21,365 nucleotides of DNA, taken from NCBI GenBank assembly GCA_021782055.1, contig JAJXVP010000028.1, positions 1-21,365 on the forward strand, given 5' to 3'. The stretch comes from a bacterium. Lineage in GTDB: Bacteria; Spirochaetota; Spirochaetia; JABEVK01. Below are positions 7,304 to 13,672 of this stretch, one piece after another; position 1 is the stretch's first letter; every line of letters begins with the position of its first letter. Both the position numbers and the translations under genes were made by a program. The notes under the pieces are model-generated. The model saw only the letters and a program-made list of their open reading frames with translations, did no database searches and was not told the DNA's origin.

Positions 7304-8104
7304 GTGAAAACTCTTCTGTGCGCTGTCCTGTTTTGGGTTCAAGCCCTAACCTTACCGGCCAATTTGTTGGGATTACCAGTCGCTTTGTTGGGAACGCACC
7401 CCATCAGTTCACCGCCCCGAGGGGTTGAGCCCGTGGCGATTGGTTTTGCGGAGGGTTTTCCGCCGTATCAAGAGCTTGATTCAAGGGGGGGCCCTCAAGG
7501 CCTAGATGTGGCCTTGACGAAAGTGGTCTTTGCCCAAACCGGAATTCCGTACTATCTTTCTGCCGGGAAGTGGGATAACCAAGTGGCTCGCCTACGCTTC
7601 AACTTGGGTGTCGATGTGCTTATGGGCGCGGAAATTACCTCTGACCGTTTGCAGTATTTTCGCTTCAGTGAACCGCTTTATACACGTCGGTCAGTTCTGG
7701 TTGTTCCTGCTAACAACCATACAATTCATTCGTTAACTGATCTTGTTGGACTCACTGTAACGGGCGATCGGGGGAGTCGTGCCGAAGAACTGCTTAAACG
7801 TCTGGGAATTCTCGAGCGTGTGCGTTTACGTGAAACTTCTAGCAAGGCCCAAGCCTTTCAGCTTTTAAAAGAAAAAAAGGTGGATGCTTGCCTTATGCCC
7901 GAAGCGGTGGGGGTGGCGTTAGAGCGGCATGATCATTATCCGGTGCGCCTGATTCCCCTTGCTGAAACGGGGACTCCGGTGGGGTTTGCCTTTAGGCCAA
8001 CTGAGACCTCGTTAATTCACAAAGTCAATGAGGCGATCAAAACGCTCCGTCGACAAGGGCAGCTGGCAAAGTTACTTAACCGCTGGTTAAAAAACAGCGG
8101 GTAG
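7304..8104 (+). CDS. Periplasmic solute-binding protein, family 3 (amino-acid type)
   Basis: 266 residues. An N-terminal signal or anchor (about 1-28) has no lipobox. The rest is one family 3 solute-binding domain: 'GFAEGFPPYQELDSRGGPQGLDVAL' at about 47-71, 'GVDVLMGAEITSDRLQYFRFSEPLY' at about 101-125, 'LTDLVGLTVTGDRGSRAEELL' and the closing 'INEAI'-like helix. Such domains bind amino acids for ABC uptake or act as sensor modules of hybrid histidine kinases. No permease or ATPase gene is adjacent. The start is GTG with a near-perfect AAAGGAGG (7292-7299) five bases upstream, among the best ribosome sites in the window. Divergent from the Hpt gene. A sensing role is plausible but not proven. 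Confidence 0.88.
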   Translation: MKTLLCAVLFWVQALTLPANLLGLPVALLGTHPISSPPRGVEPVAIGFAEGFPPYQELDSRGGPQGLDVALTKVVFAQTGIPYYLSAGKWDNQVARLRFNLGVDVLMGAEITSDRLQYFRFSEPLYTRRSVLVVPANNHTIHSLTDLVGLTVTGDRGSRAEELLKRLGILERVRLRETSSKAQAFQLLKEKKVDACLMPEAVGVALERHDHYPVRLIPLAETGTPVGFAFRPTETSLIHKVNEAIKTLRRQGQLAKLLNRWLKNSG

Positions 8105-8254
8105 AATCCCTACGGGCAAGAAGAGGGATATCAGATGACTTCCCGAGCCGGGCGTTGACATGCTATAAAAAGTTCTGCCGTACCCGCGTGAGGTGTTTCT
8201 TTGGAACGTTTTCTGATCGACGCGGCAGGCAAGTTTTCCCACGGAGCGTTTTTG

Positions 8255-9793
8255 ATGGATCAGGATACTCTGGTGAAGAGCCTTCATCCCCTCGAGGTTA
8301 AGGTTTTGCTCACCTTTGGTCCCGGTGTTCCCCTGACGGCGGGGGTGCTGGGTGAAAAGCTTGGGTACAAGGTAGGGCAAGCCAACCAGGCGTTTTCGTG
8401 GCTGTGCGGTAAAGGGTTAGCACACGAAACCGGCAGGACGTCCAAAACCGTTTATGAGATCACTGAGCTGGGTAAAGAGCAGTTAGCAGGAGGAACCCCC
8501 GAAGAGAACCTCCTTAAAGCACTCGATAAGGGCCCCGTCGCCATGGCAGAAGCGGCCCAGCTTTTAGGTTTAGAGCAAAAAGACATGGGGAGCGCCTATG
8601 GTCAGTTGGCCAAAGAGGGACTTGTCGCCATGGACGAGACCAAGCGGATTGTCAAAAAAGCCGCCGAGAGTCCGCGTATAAAAACCCTCCGAACCTTACT
8701 ACAAAAAGCCGCCGAAGCTGATTTAGACGAGTCGGCCCTCACGGACGACGAAAAGGCTGTTTTATCAGCAAACGCAAAAAAACGCGGGTCGGCGGCCTCG
8801 GTCTTTAAAGTCAGCGAGCGTGAAACCGTTGTTTATGAGTTAACTTCCGCAGCGGAATCGGCGGTTTCCGTCATCCGTGCCCAAGGCGTGACAGGCGATG
8901 AATTGGGGGCTTTGACACCGGCACTATTAACCTCGGGGGCCTGGAAAACTGGCGTTTTTCGTCCCTATAACGTGGCAGCGCCCCCCTCGCGGTTGGTAAT
9001 TGGGCGGCGTAACCCCTACCAGGAGTACATTCTTGGCGTTAAAGACAAGTTAGTTTCGTTGGGCTTTGAAGAGTTTGACGGCCCCCTGGTCGAAACAGAG
9101 TTTTGGAACGGTGACGCCCTCTTTATGCCGCAATTTCACTCGGCTCGCGATATTCATGATGTCTACTACGTAAAGAACCCCACTCATGCCAAAGAGATCG
9201 AACAGCCGTGGCTGGATCGAATTGCGGCCGCCCATACGAACGGCGGCGATACCGGAAGTCGAGGCTGGGGCTACAACTTTGACCGCGATTTTACCCGAAG
9301 GCTGATTCTGCGATCTCAGGGAACCGTCTTGTCGGCAAAACAGCTCCCGAAAGCGAAAATTCCTGGAAAATACTTTGGTGTGGTTCGGTGTTTCCGCTAC
9401 GATCAAGTCGACGCCACCCACGGCGCAGACTTCTACCAAACCGAAGGGATTGTCTTGGGTTCGGATGTCAATTTGCGCACCTTATTGGGCCTTTTGAAGA
9501 TGTTTGCCCTTGAGGTTGCCGGAGCAACGGAAGTCAAATATGTCCCCGGCTATTTTCCTTTTACTGAACCTTCGGTTGAAGTTCATATCAAACACCCCGT
9601 TTTAGGCTGGTTTGAAATGGGTGGCTCAGGAATTTTCCGTCCTGAAGTGACCAAATCGCTGGGCGTGGATGTCCCGGTTTTGGCCTGGGGGCTAGGTATC
9701 GACCGAATGGCGTTGATGTCCCTGGGGCTCTCGGATATCCGAGAACTGTTTACAGCGAATATCGAAAATGTCCGCTTAAGAAGAAGGAGCTAA
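8255..9793 (+). CDS. pheS: Phenylalanine--tRNA ligase alpha subunit, archaeal/eukaryotic type
   Basis: 512 residues. Catalytic subunit of the alpha2beta2 enzyme that charges tRNA-Phe. The N-terminal about 240 residues form winged-helix-like modules (first begins 'LHPLEVKVLL'), as in archaeal and eukaryotic PheS; ordinary bacterial PheS is about 330-350 residues with a coiled coil instead. Class II motif 2 lies in 'FRCFRYDQVDATHGADFYQ' and motif 3 in 'GLGIDRMALMSLGLSDIREL'. Two starts compete. The ATG at 8255 has GGAG (8243-8246) eight bases upstream and gives the natural N-terminus. An in-frame TTG at 8201 has GAGGTG (8190-8195) five bases upstream and would add 18 residues. pheT follows after four bases. 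Confidence 0.96.
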   Translation: MDQDTLVKSLHPLEVKVLLTFGPGVPLTAGVLGEKLGYKVGQANQAFSWLCGKGLAHETGRTSKTVYEITELGKEQLAGGTPEENLLKALDKGPVAMAEAAQLLGLEQKDMGSAYGQLAKEGLVAMDETKRIVKKAAESPRIKTLRTLLQKAAEADLDESALTDDEKAVLSANAKKRGSAASVFKVSERETVVYELTSAAESAVSVIRAQGVTGDELGALTPALLTSGAWKTGVFRPYNVAAPPSRLVIGRRNPYQEYILGVKDKLVSLGFEEFDGPLVETEFWNGDALFMPQFHSARDIHDVYYVKNPTHAKEIEQPWLDRIAAAHTNGGDTGSRGWGYNFDRDFTRRLILRSQGTVLSAKQLPKAKIPGKYFGVVRCFRYDQVDATHGADFYQTEGIVLGSDVNLRTLLGLLKMFALEVAGATEVKYVPGYFPFTEPSVEVHIKHPVLGWFEMGGSGIFRPEVTKSLGVDVPVLAWGLGIDRMALMSLGLSDIRELFTANIENVRLRRRS

Positions 9794-9797
9794 CGTC

Positions 9798-11507
9798 GTG
9801 CCCAAGATTGAAGTCAAACAAGCTGGCCTGGAACGCTATTCCACCTTAAAGCCTTCGGTCGACGAGCTCGCGGAAATGTTGCCTGCCGTCAAAGGCGAAG
9901 TAGATGAAGTTAACCGCGAAACCGGTGTCTTGAAGCTGGAATTTAATGACACCAACCGTCCAGACCTGTGGTCAACCGCGGGTGCCGGGCGTGCACTGCG
10001 TACCTACTACACCGGTTGGTTGCCAACTTACGAGTTCTTTTCGCGTCCTGGGCGCAGTTTGCCAGACGAGGGACGGCGTGTCACGGTAGACCCGTCAGTG
10101 AACGAAGTTCGTCCGTATTTGGCCGCTTTTGCGCTGCGCGGCCCTGCCATGGATGCCGTGACGCTGGATGATTTGATTCAAACGCAAGAGAAACTATGCT
10201 GGAACTTTGGCCGTAAGCGCAAGTCTATTGCCATGGGGGTGTACCGCTCACAGAGCATTCACTACCCGGTTCGGTATCAGGCCGTGGACCCTGAAACCAC
10301 ACGCTTCCAGCCGTTGGGACTAGATAAGCCTCTAAGCCTGCGAGAGATCTTGAAAGAACACCCCAAGGGCGTGGAGTATGGTTCGATTGTTGCCAGCTTA
10401 CCGAAGTTCCCGTTTTTGACGGATTCTCGTGGCGAGGTGTTGTCTTTCCCTCCCATTATTAACAGTGCACACTTGGGCGCGGTTCAAGTCGGTGACCAAG
10501 AACTCTTTGTAGAAATGACAGGTACCGATTTACCAAGTTTGACGCTGGCTGTGTCGATTGTCGCTTGTGACTTGGCGGATGCTGGGTATACGATTCTTCC
10601 CGTCACGGTAGAGTACCCCTATGACACCCCCTTCGGCAAAGCGGTCACTTTTCCCTATTATTTTCAAGAAGAAGTGAAAGCAGAGCTTGGCTTTATCAAC
10701 AAATTGTTGGGGATCAACCTCGTCGGGGAAGAAGCTCAAAGCGCCTTAGCGAAGATGGGTGTGCCTTCCCGGTACGGTAACGGCATACTCACCGTGATCC
10801 CGCCAGTGTATCGCAATGACTTTTTGCACCCTGTAGATGTCGCCGAAGATGTTGCTGTCGGCCGGGGTTTGGCTTCTTTTGAGCCTGAACGGCCCTCGGA
10901 TGCGACGATTGGTCGACTAACGGATGCCGAGTTGTTTGGACGACGTGTCCGTGACCTCATGATTGGTATGGGGTTCCAAGAAATGATTTTCAATTATCTG
11001 GGTAGTCGGCGCGATTTTATCGAGCGAATGAATATTTCGGGCGATGACGTGGTACAAATCCTCAATCCCATGACCGAGAACTATGAGTATGTCCGGAACT
11101 CAATTGCGCCGAACCTTCTTGAGGCTGAAGGTGTTTCGGGCAACGCATTATACCCACACCATATTTTTGAAGTGGGCAAAGTAGTCCGCCTAGAATCCTC
11201 GCACCGCGAAGGAAGTGTGACAACAAACAGCTTGGGCTGGCTGTCGGCGGCTCCCGACGAAGGGTTTAACCAAATCAATAGTCGTGTAGCCGTCCTCTTG
11301 TACTACCTGGGTAAAGATTACAAGGTTAAAGAGTCTTCTGATCCGCGCTTCATCCCCGGTAGGGCGGCGGAAGTGTGGATTGAACGACAAGCACAACCAG
11401 AGTTTGCCGGTGTCTTTGGCGAAGTACACCCCGCAGTTCTCGAGAATTGGAACGCGGGGGTACCATGTACCTTAGGCGAATTGAACCTTGATGTTCTGGC
11501 ACGCTAA
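9798..11507 (+). CDS. pheT: Phenylalanine--tRNA ligase beta subunit, archaeal/eukaryotic type
   Basis: 569 residues. Partner of PheS; binds tRNA and contains the editing module that hydrolyses mischarged Tyr-tRNA-Phe. The length and domain order fit the archaeal type: a short N-terminal domain ('MPKIEVKQAGLERY'), a B3/B4 editing region (about 100-280), a B5 domain around 290-360, and a degenerate catalytic-like core to the end. The N-terminal OB-fold tRNA-binding domain and C-terminal anticodon domain of typical bacterial PheT (about 800 residues) are absent. The start is GTG with AAGGAG overlapping the end of pheS about eight to ten bases upstream, so the pair is translationally coupled. Confidence 0.96.
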   Translation: MPKIEVKQAGLERYSTLKPSVDELAEMLPAVKGEVDEVNRETGVLKLEFNDTNRPDLWSTAGAGRALRTYYTGWLPTYEFFSRPGRSLPDEGRRVTVDPSVNEVRPYLAAFALRGPAMDAVTLDDLIQTQEKLCWNFGRKRKSIAMGVYRSQSIHYPVRYQAVDPETTRFQPLGLDKPLSLREILKEHPKGVEYGSIVASLPKFPFLTDSRGEVLSFPPIINSAHLGAVQVGDQELFVEMTGTDLPSLTLAVSIVACDLADAGYTILPVTVEYPYDTPFGKAVTFPYYFQEEVKAELGFINKLLGINLVGEEAQSALAKMGVPSRYGNGILTVIPPVYRNDFLHPVDVAEDVAVGRGLASFEPERPSDATIGRLTDAELFGRRVRDLMIGMGFQEMIFNYLGSRRDFIERMNISGDDVVQILNPMTENYEYVRNSIAPNLLEAEGVSGNALYPHHIFEVGKVVRLESSHREGSVTTNSLGWLSAAPDEGFNQINSRVAVLLYYLGKDYKVKESSDPRFIPGRAAEVWIERQAQPEFAGVFGEVHPAVLENWNAGVPCTLGELNLDVLAR

Positions 11508-11526
11508 GAAGGGTTCTGAAGAATCG

Positions 11527-11991
11527 CTAAGAAAGAATGTGGCGGAGGGCGGCAACGGCAAGTTCGTGGTCGGCCTCCTGAGTCAACCCTGATACAGCAA
11601 GGACGCCGATTAGGCCGGCATTCTTAATTCGGAGGGGAAAGGCCCCGCCGTGAAAGCTGAATTCACTCTCGGAAAGCCCATATTTTTGCCCGGGAGTAGC
11701 GCCGCTTTGGGCCAACTTACGGCCCATGTAAAGACTGGAGTGTCCAAAGCGTAAAACTGTTTTGGTTTTTCGATCCAGCCAAGAATCGTTGTCGGGCGAG
11801 GTGCCGTCGGCGTCGAACTGAAAAGCGCGTTGTCCCGAGCGTGTGATCAAGACTGCGATTTTTAAGGACTCGCGTCTAGCTTTGTCGGCTAGCCATCTCC
11901 CGAGCTTCCAGACGGTTTCAGCATCAAGCCGTGTCAGCGTCAACTCCGCTTCGAGAGCTAAAAGCTGGTCTAAGTTTTCTGTCGTTTCCAT
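11527..11991 (-). CDS. UPF0303 / haem-degrading-fold (HbpS/GlcG-like) protein
   Basis: 154 residues, cytoplasmic, single domain. It matches the UPF0303 group of the HbpS/GlcG superfamily: an N-terminal helix ('LDQLLALEAELTLTRLDAETVWKLG'), then 'IAVLITRSGQRAFQFDADGTSPDNDSWLDRK', 'VLRFGHSSLYMGRKL' and the C-terminal 'HGGAFPLRIKNAGLIGVLAVSGL' typical of the fold. Some HbpS relatives bind or degrade haem, but the function of this branch is unsettled. The ATG at 11991 has no Shine-Dalgarno at normal distance; instead a TATATT box ends six bases before it, suggesting a leaderless message. Convergent with pheT, with stops 20 bases apart and no clear terminator between. Confidence 0.87.
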   Translation of the reverse strand: METTENLDQLLALEAELTLTRLDAETVWKLGRWLADKARRESLKIAVLITRSGQRAFQFDADGTSPDNDSWLDRKTKTVLRFGHSSLYMGRKLAQSGATPGQKYGLSESEFSFHGGAFPLRIKNAGLIGVLAVSGLTQEADHELAVAALRHILS

Positions 11992-12003
11992 ACAACTAAT
12001 ATA
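11992..12003 (-). promoter_or_regulatory. Putative -10 box giving a leaderless start for the UPF0303 gene
   Basis: On the minus strand TATATT (11998-12003) is followed by AGTTGT and then the ATG at 11991. With normal spacing, transcription would begin at the A of the ATG. No clear -35 is seen 16-19 bases upstream. Confidence 0.35.
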
Positions 12004-12047
12004 CTGCTCCCTCAGGCTCGAAGAGAGTCTTGGCAGCGGCTAAAAGT

Positions 12048-12084
12048 AAAAAAAAAGGCCAACCCAGACTTTTGGGTCAGCCTT
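12048..12084 (-). terminator. Rho-independent terminator of tRNA-Leu
   Basis: On the minus strand a 12-bp stem (AAGGCTGACCCA with TGGGTTGGCCTT, two G-U pairs) closes a six-base loop and is followed by nine T residues. It starts four bases after the tRNA 3' end. The wobble pairs form only in minus-strand RNA, so it is oriented for the tRNA and not for the opposite strand. Confidence 0.88.
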
Positions 12085-12087
12085 TTA

Positions 12088-12170
12088 TACCGGCGGTCGG
12101 AGTTGAACCGACACGGTATCGCTACCGGTGGATTTTGAGTCCACTGCGTCTACCATTTCGCCACGCCGGC
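12088..12170 (-). tRNA. tRNA-Leu (anticodon CAA, reads UUG)
   Basis: 83 nt cloverleaf. 5' acceptor strand GCCGGCG; D arm GCG...CGC with GG in the loop; anticodon stem GTGGA/TCCAC with loop CTCAAAA giving anticodon CAA; long class II variable arm CGGTA-GCGA-TACCG; T arm GTCGG-TTCAACT-CCGAC; 3' acceptor strand CGCCGGT; discriminator A. The CCA end is not encoded. The first acceptor pair is G1-U72, a wobble instead of the usual G-C. It stands alone, with its own promoter and terminator. Confidence 0.96.
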
Positions 12171-12180
12171 GTGCTTGTTC

Positions 12181-12209
12181 TTTATAAAGAAGAACGCGCC
12201 AAAGATCAA
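12181..12209 (-). promoter_or_regulatory. Promoter of tRNA-Leu
   Basis: On the minus strand: -35 TTGATC (12204-12209), a 17-base spacer, and -10 TATAAA (12181-12186). Transcription would start about three to five bases before the tRNA. The -10 sits inside a perfect 14-bp palindrome, TTCTTTATAAAGAA (12178-12191). Confidence 0.7.
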
Positions 12210-12226
12210 GCACCTATGAGAGTTGA

Positions 12227-12256
12227 TTGGCAACGGTGGCGGTGTTTCGTTATACT
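12227..12256 (+). promoter_or_regulatory. Sigma-70-like promoter of the CBM9-like gene, leaderless layout
   Basis: -35 TTGGCA (12227-12232), an 18-base spacer, and -10 TATACT (12251-12256). The ATG at 12263 is exactly at the expected +1, so the message would have no leader. The in-frame TTG at 12227 is the -35 itself and so cannot be the start for this promoter. Confidence 0.6.
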
Positions 12257-12262
12257 GGGGCT

Positions 12263-12889
12263 ATGCCTGTTTGCACTGCTCGTTTTTTGGATCGGGATCA
12301 TGAACCCGCTGCCGGGATTCTTCCTGAAACCTTTTTTAAATGCTCTGCCGTCACCGAGTGGCAATTCCCCTGGCCAGACAAAGCTTACGAGCGGGTTACC
12401 ACAGAAGTGCGTCTCGCCTGGTCGGTCAAATATCTTTATGTACACTTTTGGTCTATAGACAGCTACCTTCTCGCTCGAGAAACCAAGCCCAAGGGAAGGG
12501 TGGATTTAGACGACTTTGTTAGTGTCACGGTGGCACATGGCGGGCTGTGTCGTGGGTGGATGGTTAACCCCCTGGGCGTGCTGGCGGAGTTTTCTGCGCC
12601 GTACCAAGAAGCGCCTCTTGCCGAAGCCGATATCAATCGGGCTTGGAAATCCGCGGCCCTTGGTAAAACGGGGCATTTCCCTGCCGGTTGGTCCTGGGAA
12701 CTTCGTATCCCTTTTGAAAAAGATTTTTCGGTAGTGCCTACTCGAGGTGATGTTTGGAAAGTTCAATTTCAGCGTCAGGACATCGATAAGCAGGGTCATG
12801 TCTCGCGGGCGGAATGGGCTGTTCCCCACGGAGGAACTACCGGTTTGCTTGACCCTGGTAGTTTTGGCGACTTGCAGTTTCAGGGCTGA
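12263..12889 (+). CDS. Carbohydrate-binding family 9-like (CBM9/DOMON-fold) protein
   Basis: 208 residues, one beta-sandwich domain. Supporting pieces: 'EVRLAWSVKYLYVHFWSIDSYL' (about 58-79) with the typical 'v.l.ws...lyv.f...d' strands, 'LDDFVSVTVAHG' (about 90-101), 'GWSWELRIPFEKDF' and 'VWKVQFQRQDIDKQGHVSRAEWAV' near the C-terminus. These match the CBM9_2-type domain seen alone or on secreted glycan enzymes. No signal peptide is visible from this start, which is odd for a glycan-binding domain; a cytoplasmic location is possible. No Shine-Dalgarno precedes the ATG, in keeping with a leaderless message. Its last ten bases overlap the end of the convergent UMP kinase gene. Confidence 0.75.
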   Translation: MPVCTARFLDRDHEPAAGILPETFFKCSAVTEWQFPWPDKAYERVTTEVRLAWSVKYLYVHFWSIDSYLLARETKPKGRVDLDDFVSVTVAHGGLCRGWMVNPLGVLAEFSAPYQEAPLAEADINRAWKSAALGKTGHFPAGWSWELRIPFEKDFSVVPTRGDVWKVQFQRQDIDKQGHVSRAEWAVPHGGTTGLLDPGSFGDLQFQG

Positions 12890-13590
12890 ATAACGGTCCC
12901 GAAAAACGGCTGATTTCGTAAAATCTTTTCTAGGTTCCTCAGGTCACTTCCCGAGGCGACGCAGACCTTCAAGCCCAGCTGTGCCGCCTGCCGGGTGGCA
13001 ATGGGGTCGAAGGGTGTGTTCTTACCCGGTACCCACTCGTCGCCAACGATGGCACGGAATTCCTTCCAGCTAGCCTTTTCAAGGGGACGGGCGGCCGGGT
13101 TCTTTTTCGGATCATCCGTATACACCTGGGCAATATTCGACAGGTTCACCACGGTACCAGCTTGAAAACGCTCGGCAAGAACCACAGCGTCAAAGTCGGT
13201 CGAAAACCCGGGTTTCCAGCCCGCCGCCACCAAAACACGACTAGTCCATTCTAAGGGAGCCGTAGGGTCTGTCACGACGTCGTTGGGACAGTCCGCGCCA
13301 AAAGCGGCTTTAACTAATTGCGCGTTGAGTCTGGTTGCCATGATGCCAATCCAATCCTGAGCCTCGGAAGCAGGGTGCTGCTCAAGGGCCTTTAAAGCAT
13401 CCTGGTACTGACGAGCCGGAGCCCCCCCGCCCACAATGAGGACGATACGACGCGTTGAATCTTCGGCCAACCACGCCCTAACCAAGTCACGGAATTGGCG
13501 GACAAATTCGACAGCTACCTGCGCTGGGGCTACGAGAGAGCCTCCGAGTGATACAATCGTCGTGGAAGTGGTGGGAGAATGGGGATTCAT
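12880..13590 (-). CDS. pyrH: UMP kinase, archaeal-type amino-acid-kinase fold
   Basis: 236 residues, cytoplasmic. Phosphorylates UMP to UDP. N-terminal 'IVSLGGSLVAP' phosphate loop, 'VGGGAPARQYQ', 'GIMATRLNAQLV', then 'GWKPGFSTDFDAVVLAERF' and 'VVNLSNIAQVYTDDPKKNPAARPL'. The PGFSTD and NLSN..VYT..P elements resemble archaeal UMP kinases more than the E. coli PyrH type (inference from motifs). The ATG at 13590 is fixed by AAGGAG six bases upstream. Its start region is divergent from the large TPR gene, with overlapping promoters. Its stop overlaps the CBM9-like gene by ten bases. Confidence 0.88.
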   Translation of the reverse strand: MNPHSPTTSTTIVSLGGSLVAPAQVAVEFVRQFRDLVRAWLAEDSTRRIVLIVGGGAPARQYQDALKALEQHPASEAQDWIGIMATRLNAQLVKAAFGADCPNDVVTDPTAPLEWTSRVLVAAGWKPGFSTDFDAVVLAERFQAGTVVNLSNIAQVYTDDPKKNPAARPLEKASWKEFRAIVGDEWVPGKNTPFDPIATRQAAQLGLKVCVASGSDLRNLEKILRNQPFFGTVIQP

Positions 13591-13623
13591 GAGGGTCTCC
13601 TTCAGAAAAAATCAGCGTCTGGC

Positions 13624-13653
13624 AGTGTAGGCTGGCTTTTCAGGTCAAGTCAA
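13624..13653 (-). promoter_or_regulatory. Promoter of pyrH
   Basis: On the minus strand: -35 TTGACT (13648-13653), an 18-base spacer, and -10 TACACT (13624-13629). The leader would be about 27 bases and carries the AAGGAG ribosome site. It overlaps the opposing TPR-operon promoter, so the two may interfere. Confidence 0.55.
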
Positions 13654-13665
13654 CGCCGCTATAAT
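13637..13665 (+). promoter_or_regulatory. Promoter of the TPR-LolA-RodZ-helicase operon, leaderless layout
   Basis: -35 TTTTCA (13637-13642), a 17-base spacer, and a perfect -10 TATAAT (13660-13665). The expected +1 is 13672 and the ATG is at 13673. An in-frame ATG at 13664 lies within the -10 box, so it would not be transcribed from here. Confidence 0.6.
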
Positions 13666-13672
13666 GCCGCTC

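Noticed and set aside
8100..8120. Possible terminator after the solute-binding gene.
   Set aside because: The GTAG/CTAC stem is only four pairs and has no T-run.
8155..8183. A perfect TTGACA -35 before pheS.
   Set aside because: No -10-like hexamer lies 16-18 bases downstream (CCGTAC region). The nearby TATAAA at 8164 is only three bases away and has no -35 of its own, so I could not assemble a promoter.
9050..9439. 129-codon minus-strand open frame inside pheS.
   Set aside because: Lies wholly antisense to the catalytic core of pheS, with no recognisable domain or ribosome site.
11503..11533. Direct repeat CGCTAAGAA at the ends of pheT and the UPF0303 gene.
   Set aside because: Only nine bases, and it includes the stop codons of the convergent genes; likely chance.
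12178..12191. 14-bp perfect palindrome as an operator for tRNA-Leu.
   Set aside because: It is AT-rich and centred on the -10 box; such palindromes arise easily around TATA sequences, so it is noted only within the promoter entry.
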